Source: Enoplolaimus lenunculus (taxonomy: Eukaryota > Nematoda > Enoplea > Enoplida > Thoracostomopsidae). From it: DNA of 64,000 nt. A program made the position numbers and the translations under genes. Shown here in pieces: positions 27,401 through 41,500 of the stretch. Where the stretch lies: assembly GCA_030248215.1 (NCBI GenBank), contig JASANG010003494.1, positions 1-64,000 of the forward strand, written 5' to 3'. The notes under the pieces were generated by a model that did no database searches, was not told where the DNA came from, and worked only from the letters and a program-made list of their open reading frames with translations. Positions within the stretch are counted from its first letter, which is position 1, and every line of letters begins with the position of its first letter.

Positions 27401-30400
27401 TTTCGTGAGGAAATAAACCATCCATTTGAAACCTTTTATCAGCCAAGATAACAAGCCATAAAATTTTGCTGGTATCTAGTAAGTTTTTTAATGCCTCTAA
27501 AACTCTGTCTCATTTTTCCACAAATTTCGGGTAATACATCCATCCTATAATCTCCTTCTTATACGCTCTTTGGACGTTGGAAAACGGTACCTGTGTGCTT
27601 ACCATCGTTAACGCATTATATTAGGTTTCGCATTGTCTAAAGGGACGCATAGTTTTTTCGCGAACCGCAATACATTAAGCTTAAATTTTAGACAAGTTTT
27701 TTGCCTTAGACTTCATAGGCTTAAGGACAGGCTTAAGCTTAGATACGCTTATCCTTTTGCTTTAGGGTTAGGCTTAACAACACGCTTATGCCAATGCAAC
27801 GGCCTGTTTTGTACATTGCCCTCTGAAATATATTGACTGGAAGGTTAATTAATTGGGGTATCCCACCGTACTCGAAGTTACGTTCATTCATTAATACGTG
27901 CAATATGTTTATAAGCGGTATCTGTACGCGCAGCATCATTTTCATATTTTATATTATGTATCACATTTCATTCACATATTGTATTATTGTTATATATCGC
28001 ATTATCTATAGGGGCTGTCTATAGGGGTACAGAAGCCGTAGCCAGCTCACCTTGCAAGGGGGTTGATAATTTTTCAGGAGGACCCTGCACAAGTTTTCGA
28101 TGACTTACAACCAAGGTTAAATATTTTCTCGGCGGTGCAAAATTCTGCAAAGGGGCTCAGCCCTCCCCCCCGGATCCCTCTGGCTACGGGCCCGGGGGTG
28201 CTCCAAATTTCCTCGGGGCCGCAATTGATAAAACTTAAGTTGTAGATTGACTTTTTTGTTGAAGCTTCTTAGTATCAGGAGTACGCTTGGCGTGAATAGA
28301 CGTATCCTTTCGTTTAGGCTTAGGCAAAAACTTAGAAATGTGCTTATACTAATGTGACCACTCTGTTGTATACATTGGCCGCTGAAACGGACTTAAAGTT
28401 TAGACAACCGTTCTCAATGTTTATATACGTGTACTTAAATACGTGTTTATATGTTTTCCATAGCAACTGGAGTAAATCACTACGTGTACGTGTTCATATT
28501 TATATATCTTCTGTACCAACCAGATATAACCTCTTAGTTTAACATTAGTAAGAAATAAACTTCGGGGCAAAATTTAGCCTCATTTTTTTACCCCTCCTGC
28601 CCCCTTGTGGCGAAGAATGTTCAACAATTCAAACAATTGGGATTAGTCAATCACAAATGCCAAAATTTAAACAAATGAACAACGTTTGGTTCGTTGTAAC
28701 CGATCGCGAACGTCAAAATTCAAACGGTTAGTATGTTAATCAAAAATTAAAACAACAACAGTTCAGTTCGGAGATATCACGTCGAAGCATGGTCCGAGTT
28801 CACGCGCTATTGCTTCGACAGTACACTCAAGTTCAGGAAGTGCAAGAGGGTAACAAATTCTTCCAGTAGCCTCCTCCAGTGGTTCATGTCATTTTTCCCA
28901 GACAAACCAATGGCGTAGACGTTAGGAAGAACAAAGGAAAGTGCAGTTGTGCCGAAGAGGCCCAGAAATCAAAATGAACGCAAAACCAAATGACGGCAAC
29001 TAGAATTGCAAAAAAGCAAAATTGAAGTTTGAGCATAAAACTGTAGTTGCGTTGAAGGTTATATGTTTACTGATTAGTTGGTTTGGCAACGACATTAAGC
29101 GAATATTAGCACGAGATGCAAGAGCATAGCTAGAATTACATTTCGGGAGGATATATAATCAACTCCACTGAAAAGCTATTGCCAGCTAAGATAGGATGTT
29201 AGAAAATTTTGTTAGTATCCAGGATGTTTTCTAAAGCCTACAATAGAATCTTTCTCCACTAATTGCGAGTAATACAAACTCCTATCTCCTCCTTATACGT
29301 GCTTGGTGACATCGTAAAGTGTTAATATTAATGCAAGAATATGAATAATTTTAGGAGGGTTATTCGGAGTATTGAAATAGCTTAGAAAGCTAACCTTGTT
29401 GACCAAATTTTAGGAGTATAGCTCATCAGTGCCCTCCATGTGAACGAACATTTATATTAAATACCTGGCAGTAACGTAGTCAAAAGCAGGGGACCAAACT
29501 GGGAGGCCCACTCCAATGACCTCTACAAACTTATTTCTGTTATCATAAATGCTAGCTCAGACAAATACAATCAGAGTAATATATGCTAAGTTATTGGATT
29601 AGCTCACTATTAGCAAAAAGTATATTGAATAGTGAATTCACTTGTCAATTGAATTCCTGTAACTAATAAAGTTACGGGCAAAACTTTGTTTTGCCCTCTA
29701 TTTTCACTCCATTGTTCAACTTTTGGCGAAGAATTATGAATGAACTTGAAGATTGATTCCACGAAAAATTACGAAGAAACTGCAAGGCGATGGCGTTCGA
29801 TCGGCGAACAGGGTACAAGCATTGAAAATGAACGCGGACAAATTGTTTTATGTGTCTTAACGACATTTGAGAGCATAAGATCGCTATGACTAATGGCGGA
29901 AGGTTTGATAAATTACTGCGAGCTTACGAACCTTTCACAACCGCTTATTTACAAAGTTCGCGATTGCAATACAACAGGGAAGGACGGTCTATGAAAGCTG
30001 AAACAATTATTTACTCAAAGGTCGAACACTGATGTGCGGTTGGATATCTGGCACTTAATGAGACATCTGGCACTAGCATGTTGTACGGAGTCCCACCCGC
30101 TTTACGGAACATTTATGAATGGCGTGACAAATTTGATTTTTGAGTGGGACACCCAAGATTTCGAGCGCCTCTTGCTGTCAAGCGAGAAAGTTAAAGCGGC
30201 CGGCATGGCAAACCCAACAGGACCAGCAATACGGGCAAAAATCAACAAAAACCAAATGGCGCGTCATTGTAAACGACAAACATTAGGTGAAGAAGCTACT
30301 GTGGCGCACCTAGAGGCTTTGTTCAATTTTTTGATGAAGGCGGCTGACAGTTAGGGTGTCAATTTCTTTGGCGCGTCAGTTCAACGCATCTCGGCGCAGC

Positions 30401-33400
30401 AGAAGAAACACGTTCACTGCATAAACTTCCGGCAGATATTGCGCTGTATACAAATTTCCATTACGGAATAACTCGTCTAGTTAGCTTCGACCTCCATTTT
30501 AACAGATTTATTCCAGGTACAGCAGCGACCTATGTCAATTTTAGGCATATCATCTGGAAGAAATAACGAGGTAGAATGCCAGCCGACCAGCAGCTGCTAC
30601 AACTCTTTCGGCGTCTAGATTGCCATCATATGATATCAAGCCGTAGGATCGTGTTTTCGAAGAATGCTGTTCGTTGAACCTCGTGTTTCCAATTGCACGC
30701 TAGGTTAAGCCTGTTGTACACTTTAGCGAACTGTTGAACAAGTGTGGCTAATATTGTTTGCAGGCAAAAATGATCTGTATCACCATGATAAAAAGGAAAC
30801 GACAATGTTTACGTCTATATAATGCAGGCTGCTGACGAAGTCGATGATCCAACCGTCTCAACTCCGCAGATATCTGAAGGCCTAATCGACGAGGCAGGTC
30901 AACAACAAGAGGCCATCGAGGCAAATAATTGTGGTATTCCCGCCTGGGACAAAGTTAATCGGCACGCTACAGCTTTAGTCTCTCTTCAATGATTAGTAAT
31001 CCTAGCCACAGAATTTGCGAATATTGAGCGCTTGTAACAAGACCCTGAACAGAAGGCCGCTGGGAAAGTGGCCGCCGGACAAAATTCTTCCGGGACAAAA
31101 GACCGCTTGGACAAAAGGCCGTCTAGTCAATAGGCCGTCTGGACAAAAGGCCGTTCGGACAAAAGGCGGCCCGGACAAAAAACCGCCTGGACAAAAGGCC
31201 ATCCGCACAAAAGGCCGCCTGGATAATAAGCACACCGGACAAAATACCGTCCAGACAAAAGACCGTCCGGACAAAAGACCGTCTGGACAAAAGACCGTCC
31301 GGACAAAAGGTCACCTTGACAAAAGGCCGTCCGGGCAAAAGGCCGTCCAGACAAAAAGCCGTTCGGACTAAAGGCCGTCGGGATAAAAGGCAGTTCGGAC
31401 AAAAGACCGGCTAAACAAAAGCCGATCGGAGAAGATACTGTGCGGACAAAGGGCCGTTTGAACAAAAAGCATGTCCGGACAAAAGACCTTCCGGACAAAA
31501 AAGGCCGTCCGGACAAAAGGCCGTCCGGAGCAACGGCCGTTCGGACGAAAGGCCGTCCAGACAAAAGGGCATCTGGACAAAAGGCCGTTCGGGGGGTACC
31601 CTCTAGAGAGGCCAAATAAATATCAGTCCCCGCTCTTATTTGGGTCACTACAGTATACCGTACGGACAAAAGACCGCCTGGACAAAAGGCCGTCCCAAAA
31701 ACGACCGTCCGGATAAAAATATCTAACGTGTGGACAATATGGTTGGGAAATTTTACTCATATCTTTACGTGAAATATTCAATGCTTAGATCATGTTCGTT
31801 CCCACGATGCATATCTTGATATGGCAGAATTAGTATATATTTTTGCGCTGTTGGCAGGGACGGGCGGTCTCGTTGAAAACAGAGAATGATACCTGGCTGC
31901 CGAAACCGGCCATAAAAAATCTCACTCTCGGTCAATTTTTGGTCATCACCGGAAAATTTAAAAATTTCAACACTAATTTTTATGCTTTTCCGTTTTTGTG
32001 TTATGAAAATAGATTCATAGCGAAACTTTATTATGCATCACTTACTTCTGCAACACAGCCATACATTCGCTGAATCGTCGACTTCAGGTCTCATTTAGTT
32101 GCAAAGCAGTTGTTTGCCTTTGATGTGTTGGAATTCGTTTTCGATTTGGGATTTATCGTACAATAGTCTAATCATTGAAACACGCTAGTGTTTACAATAT
32201 ATGTTTCAAGCATCGAGAATGCACGCTTTTTGAAAGTTTTACAGAATGTTTTCTGCAGGAAAGCAGAGCTGGAATGAGGTAACTTACGTATAGAATATCC
32301 TCTAAGTAGCCGCTTCGACACCATACACAAATTGGACAGCTAAACGTCTCATTTAAGTTGTTATAAAAAATTTGATTTTTGTAATTTTTCGAAAAAATTG
32401 TATTGCAAATATGTAATTACCATAGCTAGTCGATATTATTGTGCGATGCTTATGACATCTTGCAATAGATTACGTGTCCCAGCGATGTTTGTTCTACTGA
32501 AATTGCTAACTAAGACAGTAATATTTTGTAATATCCTCCAAGCATTATAGCTAAACCTTACCGTATTCCATGTAAAAGGAAGAAACTAGGTAAAAGTGCC
32601 CCTAGAAGGGACAGATTGTGATATGTTTCGCTTGAAGCATGTAAAAGAGTTTAAACAAGGGTTAGTTAGACCATAGATCAGTAGGTAATGCTTATAATAT
32701 TAGCTCCATAACTTCTATGAAAATAGTCGTCATCTATATCTTTGACGGCTGTCTTTCAGTGTTAACACGCTTGCGGTCAGTGAAACAGAAACATATAGGC
32801 CCAGCGGACATTTATCTGTTATGCTAAAAATTGGCACTACGGGTTTTCAAGGCGTTCTCAAGTAGAACTCTCAACATGCCTTTCATATAACAGTCAGGAG
32901 CTTTTTAAAAGTTATCTCAATTGAGCGCCAGCAGAACATGTTCTTTGAAATATTTAGCAACGTTTGAATTGTAATTTCTAGATGAATAGCTTAAATATAG
33001 TCACGGCACAGAACACAATTTGGAAAAATTTCTCGACTTCACATCATCAAATTGTCATGGTAAAGATAGCTAAAATAGTCGAGCACGTATGCGTGACATT
33101 TTTTATTCGATAATCAATAGACGCAATTTGTAATCTTGCAATATTGAAATATTTACTAATCAAGTTTTAGAAACATAATATTTTAAAACTCAAAAATATC
33201 CTCTTCCAATGAAGAATGCTAGTTTACAACACTTATAAACTGAACATTGTAAAACCCAACAAACGCTAAAATTAAGCTGATAGGTGATGTCCGCTGGGCC
33301 TATATGTTTCTGTTTCACTGACCGCAAGCGTGGTAACACTGAAAGACAGCCGTCAAAGATATAGATGACAACGATTTTCATAGAAGTTATGGAGCTAATA

Positions 33401-35462
33401 TTATAAGCATTACCTACTGATTTATGGTCTAACTAACCCTTGTTTAAACTCTTTTACATGCTTCAAGCGAAACATATCACAATCTGTCCCTTCTAGGGGC
33501 ACTTTTACCTAGTTTATAAAATGGTTTCTGGTGATTTTTAGGGGATGGAGAGTTTGTTAATGGTCAAAAACGCAAATCAACCTGCATGTTTAGATTTTGG
33601 TTACAACAATAATTAAAAAACAAAAACAAAAAACAAATGCTCGCTATGATATTGCAGGGTTTATATTACTTATTCAAATCGCTCAACCTCCATTTAGCGT
33701 ATCGTTGTTTGAAAGCCTATGGTTTAATTCAATTTTCCCACGCGGCCTTGCGCTATTTTGTCCGGGCGCCCTTTTGTCCTGACGTTCTTTCGTCCGTACG
33801 GCCTTTTGTTCAGGCGGCCTTTTGTCTGGACGGCCTTTTATCCAGAAGGCTTTTTGTTCAGGCGGCCTTGTGCGAACAACCTTTTGTCCAGGCAGTCTTT
33901 TGTCCAGACGCTATTTTGTCCCGACGGTCTTTTTCCTCCGGACAACCTTTTGTTCAGGCGGCCTTTTGTCCGGACGGTCTTTCGTCCGGACGGCCTTTTA
34001 TCCAGATGGCATTTTGTCCAGTCGGCGTTTTGTCGAACGGCCTTTTGACCAGGCAGCCTTTTGTCCAGGCGGCCTTTTGTCCAAGATCCCTTTTGACCAG
34101 ACGGCCTTTTCTTTAAGATCCCTTTTGTCCAGACGGCCTTTTGTCCAGACGGTATTTTGTCCGAACGGCTTTTGTCTAGACGGCCATTTGTCCAAACGAC
34201 GTTTGGTCCAGACGGTGTTTTGTCCGGCAGCCATCTGCCCGGTGAACATTGGTCCGGCGGCCTTCTGTGTGGGAACCGAAATTTCTTAATAAAGACTCGG
34301 GCCAAAAATTATCAAATTCATCGAAAATTTATAAGTTTATATATATTTTTATATTCAGACATAAATGTTCTATTACAGGTAACTTCAGACTAACATTTAT
34401 TAACGTCCAAACGAATGCCAATCAAGTCATATCTGCTACTCTGTAAAACACTCTATTAAAATACTTTAGTTATATTTTACTAACTATTTTAAGTATAAGT
34501 GTACTAAATATGGAGTAAATCTTTGCCTGGATAATGTAAATAAGTAAAACTATTGCTGTCATTTCCTGATTAATTAAGTAAATGTAAAACTAAAAATTTT
34601 GTTTGCTTAAAATTAAGTAAAACTTTACCAAGCACTATAGTAAGTAAAACTGACACTTAATTCGGCAACAGTTTTGCTTAATTTTAAGTATATTTTTAGT
34701 TAGTAGTTTTGATCTGATCACTCAAACCCACGTTTAAACTTTTTCAATTAATTGCTCAAATGCTGAGCAATTGTTTAAATTCCACCTATCACTTTTGCAC
34801 ATACAACATTTATCCTATATTTTGGCGATGCCCACATTACGGATTAAAAGCGTCCCAGCTTTAATTATGCAGATATGGCTCCAAATTGTCAAAATTTGAA
34901 TTGTAAATTACACCCGTTTGGCATAAACAACTTTTATCCTATATTTCCACAATGTCTAAAATACGTATTAAAAGCGTTCCGGCTTTAATTATGGAACATC
35001 CACGTTATACTGCACGCGCTACTGTAAAAAATGTCTGGGTCTGAGTGGGCCCGACGTCATTTTAACACTCTATTACATCACCAGTGTAAAGTCTGGTAGT
35101 CCCTAACGAGGACATAAAGACATATTACACTGTGTTCATATAGCATCGCAAACATACATAACAACAACAACACAAACATATACACACATTTATTTTACTT
35201 CATTTTTTACCTTTTGTTCCCGACTTCCTTCGGTCAGTGGCGGGACAATTAATAGTGTCTACGTACCGCATAAAATTATACCTTCACGCTAGTTGCGGCT
35301 TCGATTCGTACACAGATCCCTACCGGGTGGTTGGATAAATTTTTACATTAGCGCGCGTGTTATAAGTATATAGATATGGCTCAAAAAAATTGAAATGGTT
35401 CAAAAAATTGTCAAAATTTGGAAACGCTTCACGAATTTGCGTGTCATCCTTGCGCAGGGGCC

Positions 35463-35502
<40 letters not shown>

Positions 35503-38500
35503 CCCGAAGGACGGTATCCTATAGTTCATGATACTTACTTGTACAATGCTAATTTGCATATTATAATTTTAACCGGTGTTATTTTCTCACGAAACAGTAC
35601 GCATTATGCCTACTATTACAGTTATTATAAATATATACGACTCGAGCTCGACTCCCAGCCTTTGTGTGTGTTGAATTGTGTCTTTAAATCTGTAAATATG
35701 TGTGTTGTAGACAACTTACAGTCATAGAGAGACCGAGCATAAACGCATACTCTCCCACTGACACACACACAAACACTGTATTACATATATATACATATAC
35801 ATAACATGTATTATACATAACATATATGTGACAAATGTAACGCTAGGAGTTTCGTGTATAGGAAGGGTATAAGGAATGGCTAATGCCAAATTATAGACAT
35901 TTTTTTAAACGGGGCGTCTATATTTCATTTTGGCAGCCGTTAACCACCTCTAAAAGCCTTTTGAAAAGCGAGCACAGCGAGCCGGTAAATTGCAAAAAAT
36001 TCGCCTGACTGCTCGCTTGCCAATAAAAATTGTGCAAAGCTTCACGGTTACGTAAAGCGCTAGAGGCGGAGGTACGGATTATGGACCCTCCCTTAGGAAT
36101 TTAATAAAATAGTTCATTTTATAGATTTCGACGCGCTAGTTCATCGCTGCAATTTTTAGCGCTGTAGAGTCCCCGGTTCAATAGTTATGGTCCTTTAAAT
36201 TTCAACTTTTTATCATATAAAACATGTACAAACAATCAAATTTGTGTATGGAATAAACCTGGTTAAGCTTATATTATACGAACACGTCAATGATAGCTAC
36301 TTCCTCTTGCAATCTGTGCGTGTTTGCACTATAATTTCGAGGGCGATAACTTTTGAACCGTTGGTCATGCAGACATAAAAATGGTACCGTTGACTTCAGC
36401 TCGTCGAGATCTATAGGATGGACCGTTTTATCAAAATCCTAGGGGTGTCCAGATTCCGTACGTCCGCCGCGCTAAATCGGGGTGCGATTCCGAGTGGTGG
36501 TGTAGAACCCGTAGTTGACATCAATTTAAAGAAACATTTTGAGACTGTTACAGATGAATTTAACACTGGAACAATGTATACTTTCTTGCACGCTTCGCTC
36601 ACGTTTTCTTCAACCGGAGCCTAAAGCCTGGGTATGAGCCTTTGCTCGCTCTGTTTTAACTCTTTTCTAAAGCAAAGTACCTAACTTTCTTCAAAAGTAA
36701 CTTTCAGCAAACAAATTTACGCAATAGAATAAACCGCCATCCATAAAAATCCCACGCCTACAATGTGTTGCATTGGACTCTCCGAAGCCAAATTCCCACG
36801 CTACGCTGGATACGTCCGCCACAGTTGGTAACTCAGTTGTTCTCATAATTTGGAATAAAATATTCCATTGTTCATAAACGAGATTCCATAAATTCCCACA
36901 ATGCAAAAAGCATCTCAAATTTTCCCACGACCACTATTCACATGCATACAGTTTCCCACGGCTACTATTCACACGCATACACTTTTCTACGGCTACTATT
37001 CACACGCGTACACTTTCCCACGACTACTATTCACACGCATACAGTTTCCCACAGTGCCTGTTTCCCATACACCTGAAACAAAAACGTTAACAAATATATA
37101 CTATTGTAAATACAAACATAGTGGCACCAACATTACACTGTCGTTCAATTACAAATTTATACAAATGGGAAAACTTAAATTTAATCCATAAGAACAGGTG
37201 GTTCGTGTGAAAAAAACTTTTATTACAAATTATTCCGCAGTTTCTCACGATTAAAAAACCAGTTTTGTACTCAGTAACTGAAATGACGTAGATGCATGGA
37301 TGGTGATAACATCTCGACATTGTGTCTCGTTTCCTATTAATACAAAAATATAAGGACGGGACAAGGGGGAATGCAGCGCACTAATGCGTTTTTGGTTTCG
37401 GTGTTCATCAACATACCTCCTCAAAAGAATTATAATCCGGTGTATATATATGATACTGTGGAATTTGCATTGTGTTGTTCTGGGATCTTTAGGTACTTTT
37501 TCAGTTGGGCAACACAAGTTAGCTCCTTCGAAATCATTCTGACATACATAACACCCTTGCCAAAATTCGCCTAATTTCACGTTTGACCAGGCCCGTAGCC
37601 AGCTCATCTTGCTTGAGGGGGGGTTAAAAATTTTTTCAGGAGGGATATTTAAAGGTTTTCAATAACTTACAAGCAAGGTTGAAAATCTTATATTTTGGGC
37701 CAAAATTCTTCCGGGGGTGGGCTGAGACCCCCTGGCAATCTGCCCTTCCTCCTCTGCGTTCGATACGAAACAAAATTATTTAAGGCCACTCTAAATGAAA
37801 TCCTTGCTACGCTTTTGCCGTTATAACTTCAGCCGTGCGAGATTGCTAAATAATTTAAATGTATGGTCAGAGTTGTTAATTACTAACTATTGCCAGGACC
37901 GGAGCAGCCACCCCACATACTCCCATTTGGAGGGGCCCCATCTTTAAAGGGCCCCCACACTAACCAGTTGAAACAAAAACCGGTAAAGTTTCAAATACGT
38001 TTGGCTTGTCGCGCGCTTCGCTCGCAAGTTTGGGGGCCCCACCATGAAGTTTGGGGAGAGCTCCCACACCTGTCTGCTCCGGCATTGGTTATTACACGAC
38101 AACCAATGGGGAGTGCGTACGCAGCGGAAACTAAGCGTGTTTATAGACAATGGCAAATTTCAGTAGCAAATGGTTTTTGTAAGAAAATTTACTCGTTCCA
38201 TCTCAATCCAATCAAATATAATTATTTTAGGCAGCGAAGATCGGCATTTCATTCGAGACGACCTGACACCGCCTGGCGACGACAGCGACCAACTATCTGA
38301 AGAGTTATTTGCCGCTAATTTTGAGGATGTTGACGCTCGTCTGAAAACATCAAACACTCTCGCGGATATTATGGAGCACGACCCGGGACTGGGTCACGAG
38401 GATATTAAGATAGTTCCGGCACCGGAAGATGATATGATCGAGAATTTTATTGACGGTATTTGTTTAACTTTTGTGGTACATTTTTTCAGAATTTAAGAAT

Positions 38501-41500
38501 TAATTTATCCAATCGCAAAAACGGTTTCAGAATTTAGGAATTAATTTATCCAATCGCAAAAACTGGTTTCAGAATTTAGGAATTAATTTATCCAATCGCA
38601 AAAACTGGTTTCAGAATTTAGGAATTAATTTATCCAATCGCAAAAACTGGTTTCAGAATTTAGGAATTATTTATCCAATCGCAAAAACGGTTTCAGAATT
38701 TAGGAATTAATTTATCCAATCGCAAAAACTGGTTTCAGAATTTAGGAATTAATTTATCCAATCGCAAAAACGGTTTCAGAATTTAGGAATTAATGTTTCC
38801 AATCGCAAAAACGGGTCACCAGGTTTGACGAAAAAAATGTCGAGTACCACGATATTTCGTCCAACGAACTAATCGTCAACCGAGCATTCGTAAACTTAAC
38901 ATCTCATACTTAGGTCCGACAATTTTTCACCTACCATAAGGATTTAGGCTTAGGCTTAAGCTTCAGATGCTGTTAAACGACAAGGGGTTTGTTTCAAAAA
39001 CACGCATGGTCTCCAGAAATTATACTCCCAAACATGGACTAAATATAAAATAATTTTTCGGTCGTATTGTTGGCTTTTTTGCCCCTGAAACTGTTCAAAT
39101 TGAGTTTTAAATTACGTTTAGTATATGATATTGACTTGATCTGGCAAAAAATGCCAAATCTGGTTTTAAGTTTGTAGCTGTAACCATTTGCGTTTTTTTC
39201 AGAAGATCCCTGTTGTTCAAGACTGCAGCCTTGGAACACTCCACACGACAAAGCGTATGGATGTTCAACAACGCTATACGAATACAATCCGTTGACTAAA
39301 ATACATGCAGGTTAGAGTTTTTTACTTTTTTGCCCTGATATTATGCAGACCGGCCTGTAACCAGAAATTGTAAGCAGCGAGGACTCGGGATCCTATATCT
39401 ACCGTGATATAATGGGAATATACCCCTTTCTGAAATTGGTGAAGCAACAACAGAAACATTATTGAAGGTTATTTAGAATAACTTGGGGCTCCTGTAAGTC
39501 AAAAACATTTCTTGTACATGGCGTCACCCCCTGGATCTGAAATTTTAGCTGAGCCCTGGTAACTGGTGCAGGCGGAATTATAAAAAGCGCAAAAATGTTT
39601 TTAGCATAGAAATTGTAGCCAATGTATAGAACAGGACCGTAACAGCAATATAAGCATATTCCATGCCTAAAGCCTAAACGCAACCCTAAGCGCAAGAATA
39701 AACTTGTAACTAGACTTAAGCGCCTGACCGTAAGAAAAAAATTGTCGATTAAAGCTTAAGCTTACTCTATGGCAGTCCCACAGGAAACGTTCCGCCCCTG
39801 ATGTTTACATGGGCCGAAACTTTTAATGTTGACAGTTATTTTTTGTCCACCGAAGTCAAAAATTAAACTTTGAAAAAATTAATTATTTTTAGGGCCTGCG
39901 ACTTTGTGTGGAACCTGTGCCGAAACAATTTGTCTTTATCAATCAATACTTTTACTGTTAAAACTTGCCTTTGTGAACATCGCTTAAAATTCGTGTCCGT
40001 AGCCAGAACAGGGGCAGTACGACCTGAATCTCGCTAAGACAAACTTTTGTCCCACCCGGGAAAAATGTTTAATCTTCGGATGAAAAACACGGAAATTGTC
40101 AGAATTTCCCCCTCTGAAATTTGTCGGCCGTTTCTATCATATTGAGATTCTTACGTGCCTAATAACTGTGATTTTGGGCTTTCTATTATTGTTTCAGGAA
40201 ATCCAATTGCCGATTGTTTTGCAGTGCACGCGTGCTCAACAAATGCAATTATGTTAATGGCAGATGGCGTTAATTGGGGTGAACGGGCCCGAACGGCGGC
40301 TCGTTGCGCCATTCGTGGTTCATTTGAATATTTAAAAGACGCCATTTACAATGCGAACGATAGCGAAGTCAAAACAACTCTGGTAAGCGTTTTTAATTTG
40401 ACGTTTGACGAAAGCTGAAGAATTCAGGTCTTCGATTGTCCGCCAATCAGGCGTTTGGTCCAAACTGATCCGATTTTGAAAATTTTTGCAAATTTGAGCT
40501 TCTCAGACGCGTAGTCAGGATTTCATTTAGTGGATAGATAACTCGTTCTGAATAGCGTTTTTTTTGCAAGCGAACGGTACAATAGGAAATGTTTTTAGGC
40601 CTTTTGGATCCGGTTATTCTATACCCGTTATTAAGGGTACTTTTTTCTGTCTCTGAATAAATTTTGGGAAGGAATGTTTCAGGGTGTAACCGCTTATCCA
40701 TTTCCGTGTCCGGTAAAAATCCGTGTCCGTCTTCGTTTCTGTTTCCGTTATAGAATTAACGGAAGTTTTGTTACTTTTACGTTCAAAATTAATTCTAAAT
40801 CACGTAAATATCTGACAATTTTGCATTTAATATTTTTTCTTTGAAATTTTAGAAAGCCCGGCGAATCAGAGTCAACTGAACTCAGAGTGGGAATCAACAC
40901 AACAGATATTGTGTTAAAGTTTACTGATATTAATTCAGAAATAACCAACTCGCTAGCTGAATTAATTAATCAACTCATTGGAATTTACAGTGTTATTATG
41001 ATCACTATCCGTTTCGGTTTCGGTTATTCTAATGACTATCCAATTCCGGTTCCGTTATTTTTACAATTTATCTATACCCTAAAATATATCGCTCTATTTA
41101 TCCTTTGCATACGCCCCTGTTGAACTTATAGTAAGCTATACTACACTGATGATTAAGCATCTAATTTTGAATTTTTGAAAAAACTAAGCGAATTCCCTAT
41201 AACCTCGCAGTTATTTCACCTTTTTGAAATTATTAATTTAGTAATTTTTGTTCGAATTTTATTTTAGGAAATCTTTCATATTTTGCTTAGATCGTTTCAC
41301 TGTGCTCATCAATTGATATTGCAGGAAGGTAACCTAAAAACTTTCAGGTTTTCGCTATAAACTTATCATTAACTGGTCCCATGTATGGAACAGGGTCGGA
41401 TCGTTTTTCGGAGGGGCTATAATAGAATCAGTTTAGGCTTTAGACTAATTTTTTGCTTAGGCTAAGGCTAAGACTTAGGCTTAGGCTTATGAATAGGCTC

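Larger units (their letters stand above)
14119..38230 (+). other. Intron 4, 24 kb of nested repeats
   Basis: No in-phase exon is required, because exon 4 ends and exon 5 begins in compatible phase. Contents in order: MITEs (14.3-18.5 kb), a 165-bp duplication (16.0-16.35 kb), a decayed ATTTATCCTATATTTT repeat (19.19-19.46 kb), transposase remnants and tRNA-like repeats (20-31 kb), a foldback-like element (31-34.3 kb), a U6 copy (35.4 kb), a 30-bp minisatellite (36.9 kb) and more MITEs. Segments 14530-15540, 17690-18070, 18530-19190 and 35820-36060 hold nothing I can name beyond diverged repeats. Confidence 0.7.

Noticed and set aside
31002-31716. Long open frames on both strands through the 16-bp array
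   Set aside because: They are produced by the repeat having no stop in several frames; the same happens in the inverted array at 33.7-34.3 kb.
35218-35340. Second small RNA gene near the U6 copy (hairpin-like CCCGACTTCCTTCGGTCAG)
   Set aside because: No match to any snRNA or tRNA I know, and no promoter signal.
36918-37191. Plus-strand frame with repeated [15 protein letters not shown] residues
   Set aside because: Made by the 30-bp minisatellite, whose period is a multiple of three.
38487-38815. CRISPR-like array of regular repeats
   Set aside because: The spacers are not unique; the whole unit repeats, and the setting is a eukaryotic intron.
40866-40993. Extra exon between exons 6 and 7
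   Set aside because: The open stretch is a GAGTT-repeat MITE fragment, and exons 6 and 7 already join in phase.
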